Origin: an uncultured Eubacteriales bacterium
Lineage (GTDB): Bacteria > Bacillota > Clostridia > Oscillospirales > Acutalibacteraceae
DNA length: 5,709 bases
Direction: 5' to 3'
Assembly (NCBI GenBank): GCA_934476025.1
Contig: CAKSNI010000080.1
Span: 1-5,709 of the forward strand
Shown here: positions 1-5,343 of the stretch, one piece after another
How the letters are laid out: each line of letters starts with the position of its first letter
Numbering within the stretch: the stretch's first letter is position 1
Translations under genes and position numbers: made by a program
Notes under the pieces: generated by a model
What the model was told of the DNA's origin: nothing
Databases searched by the model: none
The model's input: only the letters and a program-made list of their open reading frames with translations

Positions 1-1
1 G

Positions 2-298
2 GAAGCTGATGAAACGAGAAAGGATTTAAAAACGGAATTGCTGAAAATGCTTTCCAGCCCGTTGAGTGAGCCGGAACGGGAGCAGCTGAGCGAACAGGGA
101 TACCGAATTGCGAAACCGACCAAGCAGACCTTGATTCTGGCGGCATTATGCAAAAAGGCTTCATCCGGGGACCTGAGCGCTTACAAGGAAATCCGTTCGA
201 TTGTCATTGGCAGCGGAACAACCGAGCCGTGCGAGGGGGTGACCATTATCGACGATGTTGCGGATTCAAACCTCAGAGATTATCGGGGGCGGATATGA
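2..298 (+). CDS. Terminase small subunit-like protein, 5' partial
   Basis: The reading frame is open to the left edge, so the N-terminus is probably missing. The visible part ends at a TGA. It is a helical, charged segment (KTELLKMLSSPLSEPEREQL) followed by KPTKQTLILAALCKKASSGDLSAYKEIRS, split here as KPTKQTLILAALCKK and ASSGDLSAYKEIRS. That pattern, in which a helix holding 'xALxKKAxxGDxxAYxxIR' is followed by a short acidic tail (GVTIIDDV), is what I recall from small terminase-like proteins placed just before PBSX-type large terminases. Small terminases recognise phage DNA and regulate the large subunit. No helix-turn-helix can be judged because the N-terminal part lies outside the window. 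A shorter complete version starting at TTG 38 or ATG 47 is possible, but neither has a well-placed ribosome binding site. The end overlaps the terminase large subunit gene by 44 bp, which suggests translational coupling. The family call rests on context and pattern. Confidence 0.6.
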   Translation, partial: EADETRKDLKTELLKMLSSPLSEPEREQLSEQGYRIAKPTKQTLILAALCKKASSGDLSAYKEIRSIVIGSGTTEPCEGVTIIDDVADSNLRDYRGRI

Positions 299-1535
299 CC
301 GTTACTGGAACTGCCAAAGCCGGTATCGGGTACTCAAGGGCGGGAAAGGCTCCAAAAAGTCCAGCGTGACAGCCATCAATCTGATTTACCGGCTGATGCG
401 GTACAAAAACAGCAATCTGTTGGTTGTTCGGGCCGTGATGAACACCCATCGCGATTCCACCTTTGCGCAGCTCAAATGGGCGCAGGAACGGCTGGGTGTC
501 AGCGAATTGTGGCAAAACAATGTCAGCCCGATGGAAATGATCTATAAACCGACCGGGCAGAAAATTCTCTTTCGGGGATTTGACGACGTTTTAAAACTGG
601 CATCCACTACCGTCAGTCAGGGGGTGCTGAATTTCGTTTGGATTGAAGAGGCGTTTGAAATTGCCCGGGAAGAGGATTTCGAAAAGCTGGACCTATCGGT
701 TCCGCGCGGAAAAATCGGGGATGGCTTATTCAAGCAGACGACCCTTACCTTCAACCCATGGAGCCGGGAACATTGGTTGAAAAAGCGGTTTTTCGATCGG
801 GAAATTCCCGGGGTTTCCACCTTTTCAACCAATTATCTGTGCAACGAATTTCTGGATGAAACCGACCGAAAAATTTTTGAAACCATGAAGCAGCAGAATG
901 CCCGGCGATACGCGGTAGCCGGTTTGGGCGAATGGGGCATCAGCGAAGGATTGGTTTACGAAAATTGGCAGGTGGGGGTGCCGCAGGGAATTTTGAACGG
1001 AGAAATCTGGCACAGCTTTTACGGGCTGGATTACGGATACAGCAATGATCCGACCGCTTTTATCGCTTTTCGCGCCAATCCGCAAACCCGGGAGATGTAT
1101 ATCTTTGATGAGTTTTACGGGACCAGGATGCTCAACTGTGATATTGCCCGGGAGATCACTCGGCGCGGCTATGCCAAAGAGCGGATCCGGGCCGACTGTG
1201 CCGAACCGAAATCCAACGAGGATTTGCGTCGATTGGGTATCAGTCGGATCACTCCGTCGGTCAAGGGGAAAGACAGCATTTTGAATGGAATTGCCGGGAT
1301 CTGCGAATACCGGATTTATGTCGATCCGAAATGCGTCCATACCCTCCGGGAGCTTTCGGGATATGTGTATGACCAACGGGCCGGTCCGGGCGGTCAGGTA
1401 TTGCCCAAAGACAGCGAAAATCATCTGATGGATGCGCTGCGGTATGCTTTTGAGGATGTCAAACGCTATCGGGGAGATCCGGAACCTTCGTCTTTTGCCG
1501 GACGAAAATTTTTAGTAAAGAGATGGGATGAATGA
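255..1535 (+). CDS. terL: Phage terminase large subunit, PBSX type (packaging ATPase and nuclease)
   Basis: This is the 426-residue motor that threads DNA through the portal into the procapsid and cuts the concatemer. The N-terminal ATPase has a P-loop GGKGSKKS at residues 29-36, preceded by YRVLK. The usual Gly before the catalytic Lys is replaced by Lys, as I recall for this clade. Walker B with its catalytic acidic pair is NFVWIEEA (126-133), and a coupling-type motif LTFNPWSREHWLKKRFF lies at 164-180. A linker (AGLGEWGISEGLVYENW, 222-238) leads to an RNase H-like nuclease with likely metal-binding acids D259 (GLDYGYSNDPTAF), D314 (RADCAEPKSNEDL) and D393 (NHLMDALRYAFED). Length is normal and all motifs are intact, so it should be functional. 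ATG 255 is the only good start, because an in-frame stop lies at 240-242. There is no strong Shine-Dalgarno, so translation is probably coupled to the overlapping upstream gene. The stop overlaps the next start as ATGA. Confidence 0.96.
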   Translation: MLRIQTSEIIGGGYDRYWNCQSRYRVLKGGKGSKKSSVTAINLIYRLMRYKNSNLLVVRAVMNTHRDSTFAQLKWAQERLGVSELWQNNVSPMEMIYKPTGQKILFRGFDDVLKLASTTVSQGVLNFVWIEEAFEIAREEDFEKLDLSVPRGKIGDGLFKQTTLTFNPWSREHWLKKRFFDREIPGVSTFSTNYLCNEFLDETDRKIFETMKQQNARRYAVAGLGEWGISEGLVYENWQVGVPQGILNGEIWHSFYGLDYGYSNDPTAFIAFRANPQTREMYIFDEFYGTRMLNCDIAREITRRGYAKERIRADCAEPKSNEDLRRLGISRITPSVKGKDSILNGIAGICEYRIYVDPKCVHTLRELSGYVYDQRAGPGGQVLPKDSENHLMDALRYAFEDVKRYRGDPEPSSFAGRKFLVKRWDE

Positions 1536-1744
1536 CGATTTATGCGTTGATTATGACGGCGGCTTTCGGAGTTCTTTTCGGGATTCTGCTCACGAATACC
1601 GAAAAATTTCTGCCCAAAGGCAGCGAAAAGCGCCGCAAAAAAGAAAGCCGGGTCACCGGAAACTGCCGGGAATTTTTAAACTATGACGGCAGCCGTCCGA
1701 ACCCCGTCGGAAAGGAAGAAAAAAATGGAACCGAACCATCCTGA
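1532..1744 (+). CDS. Small single-pass membrane protein of unknown function
   Basis: This is a 70-residue protein whose start overlaps the terminase stop (ATGA), a sign of translational coupling, with a purine-rich AAAGAG about 9 bases upstream. Residues 3-21 form one hydrophobic helix (IYALIMTAAFGVLFGILLT). A strongly basic stretch follows (KGSEKRRKKESR, 29-40), so by the positive-inside rule the C-terminal part should be cytoplasmic. The tail contains REFLNYDGSRP (46-56). From memory, small proteins with one membrane helix and a C-terminal 'FLxYDG' motif occur in head-gene clusters of other gut-type phages, but I cannot confirm this here. The last 20 bp overlap the scaffold gene and contain its start, and that gene's ribosome binding site lies inside this one. 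It is unlikely to be a holin, because it has a single helix and lies in the packaging cassette with no endolysin nearby. Function is unknown. The main support for it being real is the tight packing. Confidence 0.65.
   Translation: MTIYALIMTAAFGVLFGILLTNTEKFLPKGSEKRRKKESRVTGNCREFLNYDGSRPNPVGKEEKNGTEPS
1711..1718 (+). promoter_or_regulatory. Ribosome binding site of the scaffold gene
   Basis: AAAGGAAG followed by an A-rich stretch places the ATG at 1725 at a suitable distance. This decides between ATG 1725 and the in-frame upstream ATG at 1683, which has no comparable site. Confidence 0.6.
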
Positions 1745-2261
1745 AAACAACCCGGAAGAAAAGAGCGAATCGTGGGAATCCACCCTTCGGGATGCCCGGG
1801 CCTGGCAGGAAAGCGAATCGCTCCGGGGGGCTCTGCGCGAATTGGCCGGAGAATCCGGAGAAAGCGTGGATGCGTATGTGCAATCGCTTGTAAACCAGAA
1901 AAATGAGCGGATTCATCGGGAACTGTTGGAACGCTGCGGCGGCGATGAAGAATTGGCCGATCGGATTTTTAACCTGGAACACGGCAGGCAGCAAGAGCCG
2001 GACCGGGCAGAATTTGAGGCCTTCTTCGGCGGTCGGGAACCGGAAAAAATTCCGCAGGAAGTGGTGGACAAAGCCCGGGAAAACAATCGCGGGCTGTTGG
2101 ACGAATACCTGCGGTACCGGGCCAAAAAGGAATTGGCGGTACAGCGGGAACGGCAAAACCGCCGAGAAAATCTGGAAAGCAGCGTCGGATCGCTGCGTCA
2201 AACCGAACTTTTCGGTATATCCCCCGAAAGGTCGGAGTTTATTCGTGGGATTTGGGAATAA
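1725..2261 (+). CDS. Putative capsid scaffolding protein
   Basis: This is a 178-residue, very hydrophilic protein rich in Glu, Arg and Gln, predicted to be largely helical. It lies directly before the major capsid gene, the usual place for a scaffold, which lines the procapsid interior and leaves before or during DNA filling. In order it has an acidic N-terminus (1-20), helical segments around 30-85, a segment AEFEAFFGGREPEKIPQEV (95-112) and a long charged helix (RYRAKKELAVQRERQNRREN, 130-149) followed by SSVGSL (152-157) and a short C-terminal tail. The pattern of an acidic-aromatic segment, then 'IPxEV', then a helix ending in 'N...SxGSl', matches what I recall for putative scaffolds of Firmicutes-type phages. 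The long helix may form a coiled coil. The start at ATG 1725 is supported by AAAGGAAG upstream and overlaps the membrane protein gene by 20 bp. No protease motif is seen. Scaffold function is inferred from position and composition. Confidence 0.7.
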   Translation: MEPNHPENNPEEKSESWESTLRDARAWQESESLRGALRELAGESGESVDAYVQSLVNQKNERIHRELLERCGGDEELADRIFNLEHGRQQEPDRAEFEAFFGGREPEKIPQEVVDKARENNRGLLDEYLRYRAKKELAVQRERQNRRENLESSVGSLRQTELFGISPERSEFIRGIWE

Positions 2262-2277
2262 AAAACACTGAAATATT

Positions 2278-2284
2278 AAAGGAG
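2278..2284 (+). promoter_or_regulatory. Strong ribosome binding site of the major capsid gene
   Basis: AAAGGAG lies nine bases before ATG 2294 in an A/T-rich, apparently unstructured leader (2262-2293). It shows that translation starts at 2294 (MAINSLETAK) and not at the in-frame TTG 2252, which lies inside the scaffold gene. A strong, open site fits a protein made in hundreds of copies per particle. Confidence 0.85.
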
Positions 2285-2293
2285 AAATCATTT

Positions 2294-3466
2294 ATGGCTA
2301 TCAATTCATTAGAAACTGCAAAGGCATATTCCGAAGAGCTTGACAAACTGTTTGTCGCCAAGAGTGCCACCGGTTTTTTCACCGACAATGCTTTCGGGGC
2401 GAAATTTGTGGGGGCCAAGACGGTTCTGGTTCCGGATATTGACTTTGCCGGCCTGGCCGATTATGACCGCGACACCGGGTTTACCCGCGGGGCCATCACG
2501 GTTTCCAACACCGCTTATACCATGAAGATGGACCGGGCGAGATCACTGCAGATCGACCGGGAGGATATGGACGAAACCGGGATTGCCAATCTGGCCGGAA
2601 AAATTCTCGGGGAATATGTCCGCACCAAGGTGATTCCGGAATGTGATGCATATGTTCTTTCCAAGCTGGCCGGGCTGGCGGCTACCCGCAGCAATCTCAT
2701 CAGCGGTGATGTCGCAAAACCCTTTGAAGCCCTTTGCAATTTGATTCACGAAGTACGGGACGCCGTAGGGTACGATGAAGAACTGGTGGCATTCATCGAC
2801 AGCCGTCTGTATGCGAAATTGCAGAATTCAGGCGAAATTTCCCGTATGATTACCGTTTCGGACTTTAAACAGGGGGAAGTCAACCTGCAGGTCCGCACTT
2901 TAAACGGAGTGGCACTGATTCCGGTGGTCAGCGAACGCATGAAAACCGCCTACGACTTTAAAACCGGTGTTACCGGCGGGTTTGTACCGGCGGCCAAAGC
3001 GCGGGAAATTTATATGATGGTTTGCCCGAAAAACGGGGCTCATCTCATCAAGAAAACCGAAAAAATGCGGGTGTTTACTCCGGAAGAAAATCTGGATGCC
3101 GACGCGTATAAATTTGATTATCGTATTTACTACGATGTATTTGTGAAAAAGAGCGGTCTGGACGCCGTATGGGCCTGGATTTCTCCGGAAATCAAGGTGA
3201 CGGCCCAGCCTCAGAATGTCAGCAAAACGGCCGGCAACATTTCCGGCAGCCTTTCGGTAACGGCAACCGGAGAAGGAACCCTCACCTATCAGTGGTACAG
3301 CTGTGATGCCGACGGCAAAAACGCCGTGAAGGTTGCCGGTGCCACAGCGGCTTCCATGCCCCTGGACACCTCCTTGACCGCCGGAACCTATTACTATTTC
3401 GTCCGCATTTTTGCCGACGCAGTTGCTTCGACCGATTCGGCTATTGCCAAAGTGACCATCGCCTGA
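2294..3466 (+). CDS. Major capsid protein (HK97-like fold) with C-terminal Ig-like domain
   Basis: This 390-residue protein is the likely shell subunit. Residues 1-295 look like an HK97-fold capsid protein of the scaffold-dependent type. A short N-terminal helix (SLETAKAYSEELDKLF, 5-20) leads to TVLVPDIDFAGLADYDRD (43-60) and then the basic/acidic MKMDRARSLQIDREDMDETG (77-96), typical of the extended loop and spine-helix start. The long helix is 97-128. LVAFIDSRLYAKLQ (164-177) and TLNGVALIPVVSERMKTAY (202-220) resemble the 'l.G..iipVps.RmkTay' signature I recall from gut-phage capsid proteins. The shell part ends with YRIYYDVFVKKSGLDAVWAW (276-295). Residues 300-390 add an Ig-like beta-sandwich (separate entry). 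No long protease-removed N-terminal delta domain is present, which agrees with a separate scaffold gene. Its leader and trailer are the only untranslated stretches of the cassette, which points to separate tuning of expression. Third-position C is more frequent here than in neighbouring genes by eye, as expected for high expression. Confidence 0.88.
   Translation: MAINSLETAKAYSEELDKLFVAKSATGFFTDNAFGAKFVGAKTVLVPDIDFAGLADYDRDTGFTRGAITVSNTAYTMKMDRARSLQIDREDMDETGIANLAGKILGEYVRTKVIPECDAYVLSKLAGLAATRSNLISGDVAKPFEALCNLIHEVRDAVGYDEELVAFIDSRLYAKLQNSGEISRMITVSDFKQGEVNLQVRTLNGVALIPVVSERMKTAYDFKTGVTGGFVPAAKAREIYMMVCPKNGAHLIKKTEKMRVFTPEENLDADAYKFDYRIYYDVFVKKSGLDAVWAWISPEIKVTAQPQNVSKTAGNISGSLSVTATGEGTLTYQWYSCDADGKNAVKVAGATAASMPLDTSLTAGTYYYFVRIFADAVASTDSAIAKVTIA
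3191..3463 (+). other. Ig-like domain fused to the C-terminus of the capsid protein
   Basis: Residues 300-390 of the capsid protein read as a bacterial Ig-like beta-sandwich: IKVTAQPQNVSKTAGNI (first strand, with the 'QPxxv...G' opening), SGSLSVTATGEGTLTYQWYS (317-336, with the core Tyr-Gln-Trp), KVAGATAASMPLDTSLTAG (346-364), TYYYFVRIFADAVAS (365-379) and a closing strand AIAKVTIA. The TYQW and AGTYYYFVR elements are hallmarks of this fold. There is one Cys (337), so no internal disulfide. Such domains are known on phage surface proteins, where they are exposed and may stabilise the shell or bind glycans. Here it is fused in frame with no frameshift signal, so every shell subunit should carry it. 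Confidence 0.85.
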
Positions 3467-3484
3467 TTTACGGGTCGGCTGCCT

Positions 3485-3512
3485 GCTTCCTCCGCCTTTG
3501 GGCGGGGGAAGC
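3485..3512 (+). promoter_or_regulatory. Stable hairpin between capsid and portal genes
   Basis: GCTTCCTCCGCC (3485-3496) pairs with GGCGGGGGAAGC (3501-3512) as a 12-bp stem with one U-G wobble and a four-base loop TTTG. No run of T follows; the next bases are GAAAGGAGG. It is therefore not a standard intrinsic terminator. It may protect the 3' end of the capsid message, mark a processing point, or slow read-through so that portal is made at lower level than capsid. The role is inferred; the pairing is seen directly. Confidence 0.75.
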
Positions 3513-3513
3513 G

Positions 3514-3521
3514 AAAGGAGG
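3514..3521 (+). promoter_or_regulatory. Near-perfect ribosome binding site of the portal gene
   Basis: AAAGGAGG, six bases before ATG 3528 and one base after the hairpin, fixes the portal start at 3528 and not at the in-frame TTG 3498, which lies in the hairpin loop. GGAGGAA (3517-3523) is also an exact complement of TTCCTCC (3487-3493) in the left arm of the hairpin. Confidence 0.85.
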
Positions 3522-3527
3522 AATTCG

Positions 3528-5000
3528 ATGAATCATTCACAAAAGGAAATCGAACGACAGTATCTGGAAGGCGTTCGTCTGAAAGAATCTTTGACGCCCC
3601 GGGGAATGGCTGAGCAAAATCAGATCAACGAGCGCTTTTATCTCGGGGATCAGTGGCACGGAGTGTCCTCCGGCAGCGACCGACCGTTGGTGCGGCACAA
3701 TCTGGTACGGCGGATCGGCGATTATAAAATCGGAACGCTGCTGAAGGAGCGCTGTCGGATCCGATTCTGCGCTCAGGGCATCAGCCGAAATAAGCAATTG
3801 CGGCAGGAGGCTGAAACCCGCAAAACAGCTCTTTGCAAAGGAGAACCGTTTTCTTTGGAAACCCATGCGGATGAGGCGGAAGCGGTTTTGCTGTGTGATG
3901 CGCTTTCCCGTTATCTGGTTCATGCCGGTCATTTGGTGCGGCTGGACGAAAAACTGGCGCTGCTGCTTCGGCAAAGCTACGTGACCGGAACGGGCGTTTT
4001 GTATACCTATTATGATCCGCTGGCGGAGGGCGGTCAGGGGGGAATCGGCTGCGAGGTATTAAGAATTGAGGATCTGACCTTAGGGGACCCTTGCGAAAAC
4101 GATCTGCAGCGGCAACCCTACCTGATTTTTGCCGGACGAAAAAGCGTGGAAGAATGCCGCCGGACGGCCCGGTACTTTCGGGTTCCCGAAGCGGAAATTG
4201 CCCGGATCGTGCCCGATACCCCGTCGTCGGATAAAGTGACGGTTTATACAAAATTGTTTCGGGTTAGCCAGGGAGAAACCAGCAGCATTCACGCGGTTTG
4301 TGTCACCGCTAAAGCGACCGTTCGCAGGGAGTATGATACCCGTCTTGAACGGTATCCCGTGAATCTGTTTGCCTGGCAGAAAAAGGATGCCTGTGCCTAC
4401 GGAGAAAGCGAAGTGACTCAGCTGATTCCCAACCAGATCGCGGTGAACCGAATGATTACCGCCAGCGTTTGGGCCTGCATGAGTATGGGTATGCCGATTA
4501 TGACGGTGAACGGAGATACCGTAACGGCTGAAATCACCAACGATCCCGGACAGATTATCAAGGTATACGGCAGTAATGAGGATGTAGCCGGGGCCATTCA
4601 TTATGTTTCGCCGCCGGATTTTTCCACTGATTTTCTTCGCAACATTTCCGAGCTGATTCACTCTACGCTGGAATCCTGCGGAGCCGGGGCTTCGGTGCTT
4701 TCCAATGTCAGTTACAACAATACATCGGCCATTCAGGCTGCCCGGGAGGTGGCCGAAACCGGAATGCTGGATCTGACCTGTCGGTTTCAGCATTTTTGCG
4801 AGGATATTGCCCTGACATTTCTGGATTTCTGGTTCGGGTACTATGGAAACCGGTGCCTGAGAATCGAAGAAAACGGGGAATGCTGGTATTTCCCCTTTGA
4901 CCCGAACCGATACCGCAATTTAACCTTCGGGGTCTATACGGAGGAGCCGGACGAAAATACCGAAAAACAGGAGGAATCAACCCATGAGAATCGCCCGTGA
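3528..5000 (+). CDS. Phage portal protein
   Basis: This 490-residue protein should form the dodecameric ring at the special capsid vertex through which DNA enters and leaves and where terminase and connectors dock. Seen in order: an N-terminal helix, INERFYLGDQWHG (33-45), a conserved-looking 'Fy.G.QW' start, and LVRHNLVRRIGDYKIGTLL (54-72). The wing/stem part contains SYVTGTGVLYTYYDP (150-164), then IGCEVLRIEDLTLGDPCEND (173-192) and QPYLIFAGRKSVEECRR (196-212), matching the recalled portal pattern 'TG.g..y..wDp ... v...di..gdp ... qpyii..r'. VTQLIPNQIAVNRMITAS (296-313) fits the 'liPnQ.a.Nrm' clip/stem region, and NNTSAIQAAREVAETGML (397-414) the late core helices. The C-terminus (471-490) is acidic and probably disordered. 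A Lys/Arg-rich segment at 84-112 looks like a local insertion. It is cysteine-rich (about 15 Cys). The end overlaps the connector gene by 17 bp. Its position after the capsid gene is unusual. Confidence 0.86.
   Translation: MNHSQKEIERQYLEGVRLKESLTPRGMAEQNQINERFYLGDQWHGVSSGSDRPLVRHNLVRRIGDYKIGTLLKERCRIRFCAQGISRNKQLRQEAETRKTALCKGEPFSLETHADEAEAVLLCDALSRYLVHAGHLVRLDEKLALLLRQSYVTGTGVLYTYYDPLAEGGQGGIGCEVLRIEDLTLGDPCENDLQRQPYLIFAGRKSVEECRRTARYFRVPEAEIARIVPDTPSSDKVTVYTKLFRVSQGETSSIHAVCVTAKATVRREYDTRLERYPVNLFAWQKKDACAYGESEVTQLIPNQIAVNRMITASVWACMSMGMPIMTVNGDTVTAEITNDPGQIIKVYGSNEDVAGAIHYVSPPDFSTDFLRNISELIHSTLESCGAGASVLSNVSYNNTSAIQAAREVAETGMLDLTCRFQHFCEDIALTFLDFWFGYYGNRCLRIEENGECWYFPFDPNRYRNLTFGVYTEEPDENTEKQEESTHENRP
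4969..4974 (+). promoter_or_regulatory. Ribosome binding site of the connector gene
   Basis: AGGAGG lies nine bases before ATG 4984, inside the 3' end of the portal gene. It supports independent initiation of the connector gene despite the 17-bp overlap. Confidence 0.75.
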
Positions 5001-5331
5001 AATTTTGGAAACCGCCATGCTGCTTTCGGGAATGGAAGATGCCGAATCCGTCTTTTTGGGCGAGGCGGATTTTTACCGGAAGGGGTTATATCTGGTAAAT
5101 CAGGCGCTCAGCGAAATTGGGGTGGAACGGGTGGAAAACCTGGACAGCCCGGTTTCCCTGACTGCAGAACAGGCCGATGCCGTTCACTATGCCGCCGCCC
5201 GGATGATAGCCGTTTTGCTGCACAACAGCGAAGCGGTGGAGGTGCTGTCCGGCCTATACGATCAGAAACGGGCCAAAGCCTTTTCGCAAAGCGGACAGAG
5301 AATCAACCGGATTCCCACGGCCTATCGGTAA
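4984..5331 (+). CDS. Putative head-tail connector (adaptor) protein
   Basis: This is a 115-residue, mostly helical protein directly after the portal gene, where the first head-completion adaptor is normally encoded. The adaptor forms a ring under the portal after packaging and provides the surface for the neck or tail. Visible pattern: YRKGLYLVNQALSEIGVERV (31-50), resembling 'lin.al.elg...i', then 'sLd.pv.lt' as NLDSPVSLTAEQADAVHYAA (52-71), a helical ARMIAVLLHNSEAVEVLSGL, and LYDQKRAKAFSQSG, resembling the 'lYn.kRa...s' motif followed by a short proline-containing end (RIPTAY). I recall this pattern from small connector proteins of Clostridia-type phages (gp6/gp15-like adaptors). Length fits the family. 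The overlap with portal and the strong AGGAGG indicate coordinated expression. A different neck role cannot be excluded. Confidence 0.65.
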   Translation: MRIAREILETAMLLSGMEDAESVFLGEADFYRKGLYLVNQALSEIGVERVENLDSPVSLTAEQADAVHYAAARMIAVLLHNSEAVEVLSGLYDQKRAKAFSQSGQRINRIPTAYR

Positions 5332-5336
5332 AGGAG
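5330..5336 (+). promoter_or_regulatory. Ribosome binding site of the last gene
   Basis: AAAGGAG overlaps the TAA stop of the connector gene and sits seven bases before ATG 5344. It supports a real gene starting there, whose frame is open to the right edge. Confidence 0.8.
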
Positions 5337-5343
5337 CGGCTGC

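Noticed and set aside
148..369. 73-residue forward ORF spanning the small/large terminase junction
   Set aside because: Lies in a third frame under two overlapping genes that explain the sequence; no ribosome binding site or domain.
825..1424. 199-residue reverse-strand ORF opposite the terminase nuclease domain
   Set aside because: Antisense shadow of intact catalytic motifs; no recognisable protein pattern.
1532..1744. Holin
   Set aside because: A single helix with a basic tail could fit a small holin, but no endolysin is near and the gene is locked between terminase and scaffold.
1903..2271. 122-residue forward ORF inside the scaffold gene
   Set aside because: Out-of-frame shadow, rich in Trp, Lys and Asn without domain features; the scaffold frame has the better composition and ribosome binding site.
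1653..2291. 212-residue reverse-strand ORF opposite the scaffold gene
   Set aside because: Phe/Pro-rich product that mirrors the GAA/AAA- and CGG-rich scaffold codons; spans the boundaries of three forward genes and has no domain.
2262..2293. Promoter in the gap before the capsid gene
   Set aside because: The gap is A/T-rich but only 32 bp, and I see no convincing -35/-10 pair; it reads better as an unstructured leader with a ribosome binding site.
3485..3520. Intrinsic transcription terminator after the capsid gene
   Set aside because: The stem is strong but is followed by GAAAGGAGG and no T-tract, so it does not fit a standard terminator; kept as a hairpin of unknown role.
4080..4793. 237-residue reverse-strand ORF opposite the portal gene
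   Set aside because: Antisense to a well-supported portal gene; rich in His, Pro, Arg and Gly without a recognisable domain, as expected from reading CGG/CCGG-rich codons backwards.
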